Assembly (NCBI RefSeq): GCF_030817215.1
Contig: NZ_JAUSZA010000001.1
Location: 2,826,501-2,890,500 of the forward strand
DNA length: 64,000 bases
Direction: 5' to 3'
DNA from: Paenibacillus sp. V4I3
Lineage (GTDB): Bacteria; Bacillota; Bacilli; Paenibacillales; NBRC-103111
Part shown: piece by piece, positions 18,899-27,850 of the stretch
How the letters are laid out: each line of letters starts with the position of its first letter
How positions within the stretch are numbered: position 1 is the stretch's first letter
Program-made: the position numbers and the translations under genes
Notes under the pieces: generated by a model
The model's input: only the letters and a program-made list of their open reading frames with translations
What the model was told of the DNA's origin: nothing
The model's database searches: none

Positions 18899-19918
18899 AT
18901 GCTGCGCAAACTTTTGACGATGAACTTGGCCTTAACGATTTGTATACTTCTGCTTCCCATATCTGCATGGGCAGCAAGCCAGGCTTCTTACACGCTGACC
19001 ATTTCTAATGATAAACCAGAGGTAGGTCATGAGGTTCAGATCATTGTAAAGGGACAGCATCTCGAGGATGTATACGCTTATGAAGTCAATTTGGACTATG
19101 ATCCTAGTCAGCTGAAGTTCAAGGATGCGAAAAGTGCTATAAAGGGATTTTCTATTCCACCCATCGTAAAAAATAACCGGATTCAATTTGCGAACACTAA
19201 AATTGGCAAGGAATCCGGGGAAGGCGGAGATGTAACCTTGTGTACACTGACCTTCACGGTTATTGGAAAAGGGCAAGCCATCGTTAAGCTCACGGATGTG
19301 AAGCTCGTTAGCAGCAGTATGGTCTCCACTAAGCAGAACGCCGGTGTGCAGATTGCAGCAGAAATCCACGGTGATTTGGCACCGTTTAGCGATATTTACG
19401 GTCATTGGGCTAGAGAAGCGATAGATAAAGCAGCTAAACTCGGATTTGTAAGCGGATACGAGGACGGCACCTTCCATCCGCAAGGACTCGTCACACGCGC
19501 CGAGTTTGCAGCGATGCTGGCGAAGGCACTTCATTTGCCGATTAACGGGAACGGACAGCTTGCTTTTGCAGATCTGGAGCAAATCCCAGACTGGGCGAGA
19601 TCAAGCATCTCAGCAGTTACGACGGCAGACATTGTGACGGGTTATGAAGATCATACCTTCCGTGCGAATCAAATGATCTCACGCGCCGAAATTACGACGA
19701 TGATTGTTCGCGCCCTCGGCACTAACGTGAATTCAGCAAGCGTATCGACCTTTGCCGATGTCGATCAAATTCCGGATTGGGCGCAGGCTTTCGTTTCGAC
19801 TGCAGCTGGGTTGGGTATTATCCAAGGCAAAGGGGATAACCTTTTCGTACCTAATGAAAATGCGACCAGGGCAGAAGCAGTCACGATCATCCTGTCTATG
19901 CTTGCTCAGAAGCATTGA
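18899..19918 (+). CDS. Cohesin-SLH surface protein (putative anchoring mini-scaffoldin)
   Basis: This 339-residue exported protein has a signal peptide to about residue 26 (SAWA/AS). A cohesin-type jelly-roll domain lies at about 28-155 (VEVQ-like opening, VYAYEVNLDYDPSQLKF, GGDVTLCTLTFTVIGKG). Three SLH repeats lie at about 163-335 (FSDIYGHWAREAIDKA; FADLEQIPDWARSSI; FADVDQIPDWAQAFV). Cohesins bind dockerins in cellulosomes and SLH repeats bind cell-wall polymer, so this protein could hold dockerin-bearing enzymes on the surface. Dockerin-bearing genes follow immediately, which supports this. ATG 18899 follows GGAAGGAAGAG and lies 61 bp after the permease, so it may be co-transcribed. Whether this cohesin recognises the local dockerins is untested. 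Confidence 0.88.
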   Translation: MLRKLLTMNLALTICILLLPISAWAASQASYTLTISNDKPEVGHEVQIIVKGQHLEDVYAYEVNLDYDPSQLKFKDAKSAIKGFSIPPIVKNNRIQFANTKIGKESGEGGDVTLCTLTFTVIGKGQAIVKLTDVKLVSSSMVSTKQNAGVQIAAEIHGDLAPFSDIYGHWAREAIDKAAKLGFVSGYEDGTFHPQGLVTRAEFAAMLAKALHLPINGNGQLAFADLEQIPDWARSSISAVTTADIVTGYEDHTFRANQMISRAEITTMIVRALGTNVNSASVSTFADVDQIPDWAQAFVSTAAGLGIIQGKGDNLFVPNENATRAEAVTIILSMLAQKH

Positions 19919-19970
19919 TTAGAAGTTAGTTATATATACTAATTTATTTCGTGAGAGAGGAAGACAGGCA

Positions 19971-20938
19971 ATGAGAATGAGCAGAAGGAAAAGTGAGTTC
20001 ATTGTACTTTCCATCCTCATGCTTTTGTTTATCAATCTATTTGCGGAACCGCCGATTGCTTTGGCTGAGCGGACCAAGTCCGGTTCATTGCGATCAGTCA
20101 AGGCGAAGCGCATACCGTCAAGAGCGACGAAGATTTGCTGACTCTGCATTGGGCTGCCAAGCAGCTTGCCAGTCCATCCGCAGCTATGGTTTCGATCACT
20201 AATCTCGTGATATCTAATGCCGAAGGTGTGGAACTAACCGGGGGCGGCGCTTCGCATACGATTCAAATCACTGTGGGTAAGCCCGGTGATCTGAACGGCG
20301 ATAACCAGTTCACCATAGGTGATTTGGCCATTGCTGCTAGAGCTTACGGTAAAACCTCGGAAGACCCGGATTGGTCGCAGTACCGGAGAGCAGATGTTAA
20401 TCATGACGGCAAGGTGCTGATTGAAGATCTTGTGATCATAGCAAGAGCGATTTTTGATCGAGATGCGACTGCGCCGAATAAACCGGTTTGGACCTCGGAA
20501 AAACGTTTGACGGTAACTAACGTTACGTATTCCGGAATGACATTAACCTGGTCTGGAGCTGTTGATTCGTCCGGTGTAACTGGCTTTAAAGTTTACCAGG
20601 AGGGCCGTGAGATCGGTTCGGTTACGGATAGTGTGTATGCCATTAGCGGCCTGGCAGCTAACCGGGTGTACACCTTCAAGGTGGAAGCGGGGAACGCGTC
20701 AGGGCTTTGGAGTACAGATGGGCCGAGCGTTACGGTGACTACAACAACCGCTAATCTTCCTTTGGATCTCAATGGCGACAACAAGATCTCTGTAAGCGAG
20801 CTGGCGATCATTGCGTCGGCTTACAGCAGAACTTCGAACGATCCAGAATGGGCGAAGTATGTAAGAGCAGATGTCAATCACGACGGTAAGGTGGATATTG
20901 AAGATTGTGCTGTCATTGCCGGATTACTTCTTCGTTAA
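19971..20938 (+). pseudogene. Secreted cohesin(remnant)-dockerin-FN3-dockerin protein, N-terminal deletion with frameshift
   Basis: ATG 19971 encodes a good signal peptide (SEFIVLSILMLLFINLFA...ALAE), but this frame stops at 20139-20141. A second frame, open from 20069, encodes the rear half of a cohesin (QVRFIAISQGEAHTV through VELTGGGASHTIQI). It aligns with the rear half of the cohesin in the GH92 protein (QIRILAVHVGP...VEAELPGASKTIRF). About 70 N-terminal cohesin residues are missing, so a deletion near 20066-20072 joined the two parts out of frame. After it come a dockerin (DLNGDNQFTIGD, ADVNHDGKVLIEDL), an FN3 domain (about 20510-20750) and a second dockerin (DLNGDNKISVSEL, ADVNHDGKVDIED). 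TTG 20135 could start a shorter product but has no ribosome site or export signal. Probably non-functional. Confidence 0.8.
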
Positions 20939-21005
20939 AGGCTCAAATGGGTGAATGTGATACTTTTTCGGAATTGAAAACAAAACAAATAGGAGGTTTT
21001 CTGGA

Positions 21006-24000
21006 ATGAGTAACCGGAAAGCTAGGAAGTTTCTGGCAATCGCAACAAGCTTTACGATTCTAACAGGGGCTTTTTACATTCCTTCAAATCAAAGGGCGTC
21101 AGCAGCTGGTAAAGCAGCTGATTTTTTCTCGTCATTTGAGGCAAGTGATCCCAGTGTGACCTGGGAGAATACCGTTGAAACAGACGCAGATGGAAACCGT
21201 CTGATGTCGGGTATCGACGGAAATACTCCCTTTACCGGGATACCAGGCAGCATTACAAATAAAGTCGTTGAAGTGACGGCAAAAGGAGAAAACGCCGGTG
21301 CCGGTGAAGTGCCCATCAATCTGATTGACGCAAACTCGAATTCCAAATGGCTGGATTTTGAGTCGACAAGCTGGTTAAGATTCAAGCTTTCCGAACCAAC
21401 TGCGGTCGTAAAGTATGCCTTAACCTCTGCCAACGATGCTCCAGGGAGGGACCCTAAAAACTGGACGCTTGAAGGCTCCAGTGACGGCAGCACCTGGACG
21501 ACGCTGGATACGAGAACGAACCAATCGTTCAGTGAGCGTTTTCAGACCCATGAATATGACTTCGTAAATGAAACCCCTTACTTATACTATCGCTTTAACA
21601 TTACCGCAAACAGCGGTGATTCCATTATCCAATTGGCAGAGTTCCAACTTTCCAATGGCATTGTGCTCCCGCCGCCACCTCCATCGGAAATGAAGTCGAA
21701 TGTTTCCAAAGGTCCTTCAGGGCTTTATAACGCGAAGTCAAATGTAGGCTGGACCGGGTTAAAAGGATTCATCTATTCAGGTATCCACAAGGTTGACGGT
21801 AGAGCATACTCCTACAATAAGGTTTATGATGTTGATATTCTCGTGACGCCAAATACCGAGTTGTCTTATTATATTGCTCCCGAGTTTACGGACACAGCGA
21901 AGATGGATTACGCCAGTACCTATGCAGCGGTTGATCTTGCATTCTCAGACGGCACGTATTTGCATGATCTCGGCGCAGTCGACCAGCACGGCGTTAAGCT
22001 GAACCCTCAGGATCAAGGAAATTCCAAAACGCTGTATAACAACCAATGGAATTTCAAAAAAACGAGTATTGGCACAGTTGCAGCAGGTAAAACCATTAAG
22101 CGCATCCTCATGTCTTACGATAACCCTACGGCCGCAGCTGAAGCAGGATTTAAAGGAACTATCGACGATTTGAAAATCGAAGGTAATCCCGTTCCTAAAA
22201 CGTACAGCCGGCTTTCAGAATATGCAAACATCCTGAGGGGCACGCAATCAAACGGTTCTTTTTCCAGAGGGAATACGATCCCTGCCGTTGCCGTACCTCA
22301 TGGTTTTAATTTTTGGATACCGAAAACAAATGCAGGCTCGGACTGGGCTTATAACTACAACCAAGGTAATAACGCGAATAACCTCCCGACGATACAGGCT
22401 TTTGCTTTAAGCCATGAGCCGAGCCCTTGGATGGGCGACCGCCAAACATTCCATATCATGCCTTCCGACATAGCAGGAACTCCAAGTATCAGCCGTACAA
22501 CACGGGCACTACCGTTCAAGCATGCAAATGAGATCGCGAAACCCCACTATTACGGTGTCACCTTTGAAAATGGTCTCAAAACGGAATTCACGCCAACAGA
22601 TCATGCCGCCATGTTCCGATTCACGTTTGCAGGAAATTCGTCTAACCTGATTTTTGATAATCAGAGCAATAGCGGTGGGATTACACTCGATGCTGCCAAC
22701 CAAACCATCTCAGGCTATTCGGATCAAAAAAGCGGGCTTTCCACGGGCGCAACACGCATCTTCATCTATGCGACTTTCGATAAACCGGTCACTGCAAGCG
22801 GCAAGCTTACTGGCAGCGGCGGCGGTGGAACGAATGTGCAGGCTTACTACAAATTCGATACTACGACCGATAAAGTAGTGACGATGAAGATCGCTACTTC
22901 TCTGATCAGCTTAGATCAAGCGAAGAGAAACCTGGAACTTGAAATCAACCCTGCGGATACGATCGAAACGATCAAAGAGAGGGCACAAACGCAGTGGGAT
23001 CAGCAAATGGGTGTTATTCAAGTGGAAGGTGCTACAGAAGACCAGCTAGTTACCTTGTACTCGAACATGTACCGCTTATTTCTTTATCCAAACTCAGCGT
23101 TTGAAAATGTCGGCACCAAGGAAGCGCCGGTATACAAACATGCCGATCAAACACCTGTTACAACCTGTTCGACGAGTACGGCAACGAATACATGCACTAA
23201 AATTGCAGACGGTAAAATTTATGCTAATAATGGTTTCTGGGATACGTATCGAACAGCTTGGCCAGCATACAGTTTATTGTCGCCTACGAAAGCCGGAGAA
23301 TTTATCGATGGATTCGTTCAGCATTATCGGGATGGAGGTTGGATCTCCAGATGGTCTTCGCCAGGCTATGCCGATTTGATGGTAGGAACTAGCGCGAATG
23401 TGGCTTTTGCAGATGCTTACCTGAAGGGTGTCACGAACTTCGACGTTCAAAGCTTCTATCAATCTGCGTTGAAAGACGCAGCCGTCACACCGCCTAATTC
23501 GAATGTCGGAAGAAAAGGAATGTCCACTTCCGTGTTCGATGGATATACCAACACAGGTACTGGAGAAGGACTGGCGTGGGCGATGGATGGATATATCAAC
23601 GATTACGGCATCGCGAATCTGGCTGATGCGTTGGCTAAGAAAAACGACTCAAGAGATCCATACAACACGCACTACAAGGACGATCAACAATATTACATCA
23701 ACCGGGCGCAAAATTATGTCAATATGTTTAACCCGAATTTGAAATTTTTTAACGGAAGGACTGCAAGCGGAGCTTGGCGTTCAACACCTGAAGATTTCGA
23801 CCCTAGAGATTGGGGTAATGATTACACGGAAACGAATGCTTGGAATATGGCTTTCCACGCACCGCAAGACGGCCAAGGTTTGGCTAATTTGTATGGCGGA
23901 AGAGAGAAGCTGGCCGAAAAGCTGGATCAATTCTTCAGCATACCGGAGCCTGCTTCCACGGATAATGCGGGTTCATATGGCGGTGTGATTCACGAGATGA

Positions 24001-26906
24001 CAGAAGCCAGAGATGTAAGAATGGGACAGTATGGACACAGTAATCAGCCGTCGCATCACATTATTTACATGTATGATTACGCTGGAAAGCCGTGGAAAAC
24101 ACAGGAAAAGGTTCGCGAAGCGCTTGACCGTCTGTATCTGGGCAGCGAGATCGGCCAAGGCTATGCGGGCGATGAAGATAACGGTGAAATGTCCGCGTGG
24201 TACATTTTCGGATCCTTAGGCTTCTATCCGCTCAAAATGGGAAGCCCGGAATATGCGATCGGCGCACCATTATTCAAAAAAGCGACGATCAATCTCGAAA
24301 ACGGCAGTAAACTCGTTATCAACGCACCGAATAATAGCAAATCTAACAAATACGTTCAAAGCTTGAAGGTGAATGGCGATGCGTATTTGAAAACATCTCT
24401 GCCGCATGCAGTCCTTGCAGCCGGCGCAACGCTGGATTTTGACATGGGGCCGGCACCATCCGCATGGGGAAGCGGCGAAAACGACGTGCCTGCCTCCATT
24501 ACTCAAGGCTCGGTCGTTCCAACTCCGCTAAAAGATATGACGGATAAAATGGTTTCTCAAGGATTTGCCAAAGTAGCGGATAGTGCAAACAGCTCCACAA
24601 TTGGCAATCTGTTCGACAATAATTCTTCTACCCGTGTTACGTTCAACAGTCAAACGCCATGGATTCAATATCAATTCATCGGCTCGAAAAAGCTGGCTAA
24701 GATGTATACGCTCACTTCCGGCAATACCGAAGGAGATGCAAAAAGCTGGACGCTGAATGGCTCGAATGACGGACAAAACTGGAGCGTATTGGATGAAAGA
24801 ACGAACGAAACCTTTGCTTCGCGTTCATTTACTCGTCCATTTACGATACAGCATCCGGATAAATACGCTTATTACCGTTTAGAGGTTAGCGCAAACTCCG
24901 GCGCTGCTACCACTTCGTTCGCTGAAATCGAGTTCCTTGGCTACCCGGTACCTGCTGCAAGCGATGAAGTCGCCGTAGCGGAAACCCTGCAAAGCCTGGA
25001 TTTGGGCGACACGAGCGCAGTCACCAAAAAGTTGAGCCTGCCTAACGAAAACATCGAGTACGGTACGACAATTACTTGGGAAAGCTCCAAACCGTCAGTC
25101 GTGAGTAAGGAAGGGAAAATTTTGAAACGCCCGGATTTAGGACAGCCGAACGAGAGCCTAACGTTGACGGCAACGGTGCAAAGAGGAAGCGCACATGCAA
25201 CGAAAACAATAAACATTACAGTGCTTGCGATCACTGCAGCAGATCTGCATTATGGCGCCGGCATTGATTTCAAGACGGGACTGGAACCAGGTGATGTTAT
25301 GCCGACTTGGGAAAACCATACAATTGATTCCAAGAACATCAGTGAATTCTGCTGTGGTATCGGAGGCATGGAAACGAAGGCCGGCACACCAGGCCGCAAT
25401 AGCAGCTCAACGGCGATTCTGTATTCAGGCAATGCGACGAATGCGGCTGAGAACTATGCATACAGTCAGATGTTTGATGCTGAGTTCGACATCAAGCCTT
25501 CCACCGTGCTTTCATACTGGATCTATCCGGAAGGCAGTGCCGCAACTGTGCTTCCCGGCAATGTAAGAACAACGAGCCAACATTATGCGGTTGACCTGCT
25601 CTTCACTGACGGCACTTATTTGCACAATTTGGGTGCCACCGATCAGAATGGCATCGGCCTCAATCCACTGGCTCAAGGAAATGGCGGTAAGCTGATTGCC
25701 GATCAATGGAATTTCGTTTCATCCAACATCGGAGCAGTGGCAGCTGGGAAAAGGGTGGATAAAATCCTCATTTCCTTCAACGGTACAGGGAAAACTGGAT
25801 ATTCACGCGGACTTTTCGATGATATCTCGATCGAACACGCTCAAAGCGAGCCTGGTGCAGTAGTATCAGGAAGCTCGACTGTTGTGGCGGGCCAAACCTT
25901 TGATTTGATCTATGGACTGGGTAGTGTGACTCAAAGTGTATATGGCCAGGATATCACCGTTACGTATGATGCCGACAAATTTGACTGGCAATCCGAGGAA
26001 TCCTTGAAAGATAACGACTTTGTTATTGTGGATAAAAAGGCAACGCCAGGCCAAATCCGAATTCTTGCGGTTCATGTAGGACCGAGCGCTTCGAATCCGA
26101 ATGGAGCCTTGTTGAAGCTTCATTTTCAAGCTAAAGCAGCTGAGCTTGGAGCAACCGGCACCATAGCCGTTCACCATGTTGTTGTGGCGGACGGAGAAGG
26201 TGTGGAGGCGGAATTGCCGGGCGCTTCGAAAACGATACGTTTTTCAAGCGTAGATAAAACGGCGCTCAACAGCTTGATTGCCGAAGCACAAGCTTTCCAT
26301 GATACGGCAGTTGAAGGCAGCAAATACGGCCAGTATCCGGCAGGTTCGAAAGCAGCGCTGCAAACGGCTATCAATGCTGCTAAAGCCGTAGCTGACAGCA
26401 CGCAAGCCACGCAGAATGAAGTTGACTCGGCAGGCGTTCAGCTGAATACAGCGCTGCTAACGTTCAAGAACTCCATCATCAACACGGTGGACAAAAAGGC
26501 GCTTAACGCTTTGATCGCACAAGCGCAATCGGCGCATGACGCTGCAGTAGAAGGCACTGGCATCGGTCAATATCCAGCTGGCTCCAAAGCGATTCTGCTA
26601 GCTGCTATTCAAACGACTAGCCAAATTGCTGGCGATACTGCGGTTACGCAATCGCAAGTCGATCAGACGGTGACTGTATTGAATACGGCCTTGGAAGGCT
26701 TCCGTGCCTCCGTGAATACACGTATTCCAGGAGATGTTAACGGCGACGATAAGGTCAGTATCGGTGACTTGGGAATAATGGCCGCCTACTATGGCAAAAC
26801 ATCCGGCGATACGAATTGGAACTTGTACAAGAAAGCGGATCTGAATAACGATGGCGTGATCGATATCGTCGACCTTGCGCTCATAGCAAACAAGATTCTT
26901 GGTTAA
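21006..26906 (+). CDS. Giant secreted GH92 alpha-mannosidase with F5/8C modules, cohesin, FIVAR repeats and dockerin
   Basis: This 1966-residue secreted exo-alpha-mannosidase has a signal peptide to about 33. An F5/8C (CBM32-like) module lies at about 85-220 and an unrecognised sandwich domain at about 225-395. GH92 spans about 405-1130: NGFWDTYRTAWP near 742, E942 in TETNAW (likely acid, by family position), YGHSNQPSHH near 1009 and GDEDNGEMSAWY from 1055. A second F5/8C lies at about 1170-1310, an Ig-like segment at 1312-1400, and a second copy of the sandwich domain at about 1405-1615. A cohesin follows at about 1618-1745, two FIVAR repeats at about 1750-1900 and a dockerin at about 1905-1966 (DVNGDDKVSIGD, ADLNNDGVIDIVD). 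ATG 21006 follows AGGAGG. Known GH92 enzymes are calcium-dependent. Having both cohesin and dockerin in one enzyme is unusual and could allow chain assembly. Confidence 0.92.
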   Translation: MSNRKARKFLAIATSFTILTGAFYIPSNQRASAAGKAADFFSSFEASDPSVTWENTVETDADGNRLMSGIDGNTPFTGIPGSITNKVVEVTAKGENAGAGEVPINLIDANSNSKWLDFESTSWLRFKLSEPTAVVKYALTSANDAPGRDPKNWTLEGSSDGSTWTTLDTRTNQSFSERFQTHEYDFVNETPYLYYRFNITANSGDSIIQLAEFQLSNGIVLPPPPPSEMKSNVSKGPSGLYNAKSNVGWTGLKGFIYSGIHKVDGRAYSYNKVYDVDILVTPNTELSYYIAPEFTDTAKMDYASTYAAVDLAFSDGTYLHDLGAVDQHGVKLNPQDQGNSKTLYNNQWNFKKTSIGTVAAGKTIKRILMSYDNPTAAAEAGFKGTIDDLKIEGNPVPKTYSRLSEYANILRGTQSNGSFSRGNTIPAVAVPHGFNFWIPKTNAGSDWAYNYNQGNNANNLPTIQAFALSHEPSPWMGDRQTFHIMPSDIAGTPSISRTTRALPFKHANEIAKPHYYGVTFENGLKTEFTPTDHAAMFRFTFAGNSSNLIFDNQSNSGGITLDAANQTISGYSDQKSGLSTGATRIFIYATFDKPVTASGKLTGSGGGGTNVQAYYKFDTTTDKVVTMKIATSLISLDQAKRNLELEINPADTIETIKERAQTQWDQQMGVIQVEGATEDQLVTLYSNMYRLFLYPNSAFENVGTKEAPVYKHADQTPVTTCSTSTATNTCTKIADGKIYANNGFWDTYRTAWPAYSLLSPTKAGEFIDGFVQHYRDGGWISRWSSPGYADLMVGTSANVAFADAYLKGVTNFDVQSFYQSALKDAAVTPPNSNVGRKGMSTSVFDGYTNTGTGEGLAWAMDGYINDYGIANLADALAKKNDSRDPYNTHYKDDQQYYINRAQNYVNMFNPNLKFFNGRTASGAWRSTPEDFDPRDWGNDYTETNAWNMAFHAPQDGQGLANLYGGREKLAEKLDQFFSIPEPASTDNAGSYGGVIHEMTEARDVRMGQYGHSNQPSHHIIYMYDYAGKPWKTQEKVREALDRLYLGSEIGQGYAGDEDNGEMSAWYIFGSLGFYPLKMGSPEYAIGAPLFKKATINLENGSKLVINAPNNSKSNKYVQSLKVNGDAYLKTSLPHAVLAAGATLDFDMGPAPSAWGSGENDVPASITQGSVVPTPLKDMTDKMVSQGFAKVADSANSSTIGNLFDNNSSTRVTFNSQTPWIQYQFIGSKKLAKMYTLTSGNTEGDAKSWTLNGSNDGQNWSVLDERTNETFASRSFTRPFTIQHPDKYAYYRLEVSANSGAATTSFAEIEFLGYPVPAASDEVAVAETLQSLDLGDTSAVTKKLSLPNENIEYGTTITWESSKPSVVSKEGKILKRPDLGQPNESLTLTATVQRGSAHATKTINITVLAITAADLHYGAGIDFKTGLEPGDVMPTWENHTIDSKNISEFCCGIGGMETKAGTPGRNSSSTAILYSGNATNAAENYAYSQMFDAEFDIKPSTVLSYWIYPEGSAATVLPGNVRTTSQHYAVDLLFTDGTYLHNLGATDQNGIGLNPLAQGNGGKLIADQWNFVSSNIGAVAAGKRVDKILISFNGTGKTGYSRGLFDDISIEHAQSEPGAVVSGSSTVVAGQTFDLIYGLGSVTQSVYGQDITVTYDADKFDWQSEESLKDNDFVIVDKKATPGQIRILAVHVGPSASNPNGALLKLHFQAKAAELGATGTIAVHHVVVADGEGVEAELPGASKTIRFSSVDKTALNSLIAEAQAFHDTAVEGSKYGQYPAGSKAALQTAINAAKAVADSTQATQNEVDSAGVQLNTALLTFKNSIINTVDKKALNALIAQAQSAHDAAVEGTGIGQYPAGSKAILLAAIQTTSQIAGDTAVTQSQVDQTVTVLNTALEGFRASVNTRIPGDVNGDDKVSIGDLGIMAAYYGKTSGDTNWNLYKKADLNNDGVIDIVDLALIANKILG

Positions 26907-26927
26907 AGCTTTGCGTCGGGAGGATAG

Positions 26928-27551
26928 CATCGTTATCGGCGAGAGGCGTTCGTCAGTTACCCGGACCATGTGCTTGTCTTCCGGTTCGAGACTGATTGCC
27001 CGGCAGGAATGAGACTGCGTGCCCGTTTCGACCGAAAGAAGGGGAAATATGTTGACTATACGGGCAAGCGAGGGGACACCGGACTCGTGATGCGAAACAG
27101 CTGTTACGGAACGGGCGGAACCGACTATGCCGTCATGGTTAGAGCTGTTTCGGAGACAGGGACGATAAGAACCGTCGGTGAGCATATCGTCGTAAAAGGT
27201 GCCGGAACCGTTGAATTTAGGGTCTCGATTGCTACAACGTTTCGATATCCCGATGCCGAGCAGGCCTGCCTGGACTTGTTGGACGCCGTATCGCAAGTTC
27301 CCTATTCGGAATTGTTAGCCCGTCATACGGCCGATCATCGGAAGTTGCTCCAGCGGGTTATGCTTCAATTGCGGGATGAGCACAGGAAGGAGAAGTCAGC
27401 CCTTTCAACGCCTGAGAGATTGGAACTGGTGAAGCGGGGGGATGACGACCCGGGGTTGGTTGAATTGTATTTCCAGTTCGGCCGATATTTGCTGATCGCG
27501 AGCAGCAGGTCCGGCAGCTTGCCGGCCAACCTCCAAGGAATCAAATTGTAA
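26928..27551 (+). pseudogene. GH95 alpha-L-fucosidase fragment, truncated at both ends
   Basis: The frame opens after a TAG at 26925 and reads YRREAFVSYPDHVLVFRFE, part of the GH95 N-terminal sandwich. It ends with LYFQFGRYLLIASSRSGSLPANLQGIKL, the junction into the GH95 catalytic barrel, which then stops. Normal GH95 enzymes are about 750-800 residues. Here only about 207 remain, with neither a start region nor the catalytic residues. A 164-195-residue reading from internal starts has no signal peptide. It lies 21 bp after the GH92 gene and is a leftover of a once larger glycosidase set. Confidence 0.85.
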
Positions 27552-27648
27552 GTATCTAGTAATTGATAATTCAGAAAATCTATTAAGTTCGCGCAAATTA
27601 TGTAAAAATCATTTCTTGCTATCTTAGGTGCATAGTTGTTGAAAATTT

Positions 27649-27680
27649 AAACACGTGCCAATTTGGTATCGTGTTTTTTT
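27649..27680 (+). terminator. Rho-independent terminator
   Basis: AAACACG (27649-27655) pairs with CGTGTTT (27670-27676), with an inner GCCA/GGT pairing, and the stem runs into seven T. It probably ends transcription of the GH92/GH95 end of the locus. Confidence 0.7.
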
Positions 27681-27730
27681 GTGTAGAAAAACATAGTTTT
27701 GCGACAATTCATCTTACAATAACTATGCGA

Positions 27731-27817
27731 AACGACAAAACATAATACAGAAGGCGCCAAAAACAAGTTGCAATATCACTAAAATAAGGGCAAAAAAACG
27801 ACAAAACAAGTTACAAT
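27731..27817. repeat. Pair of short direct repeats in AT-rich gap
   Basis: AACGACAAAACA occurs at 27731-27742 and 27797-27808. ACAAGTTGCAAT (27763-27774) recurs as ACAAGTTACAAT (27806-27817). The gap between the GH95 remnant and the AraC gene (27552-27850) contains nothing else clear besides the terminator. Confidence 0.5.
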
Positions 27818-27850
27818 TCACAGGGGAGGAGTGTTATTGTGAGTAAAAAC

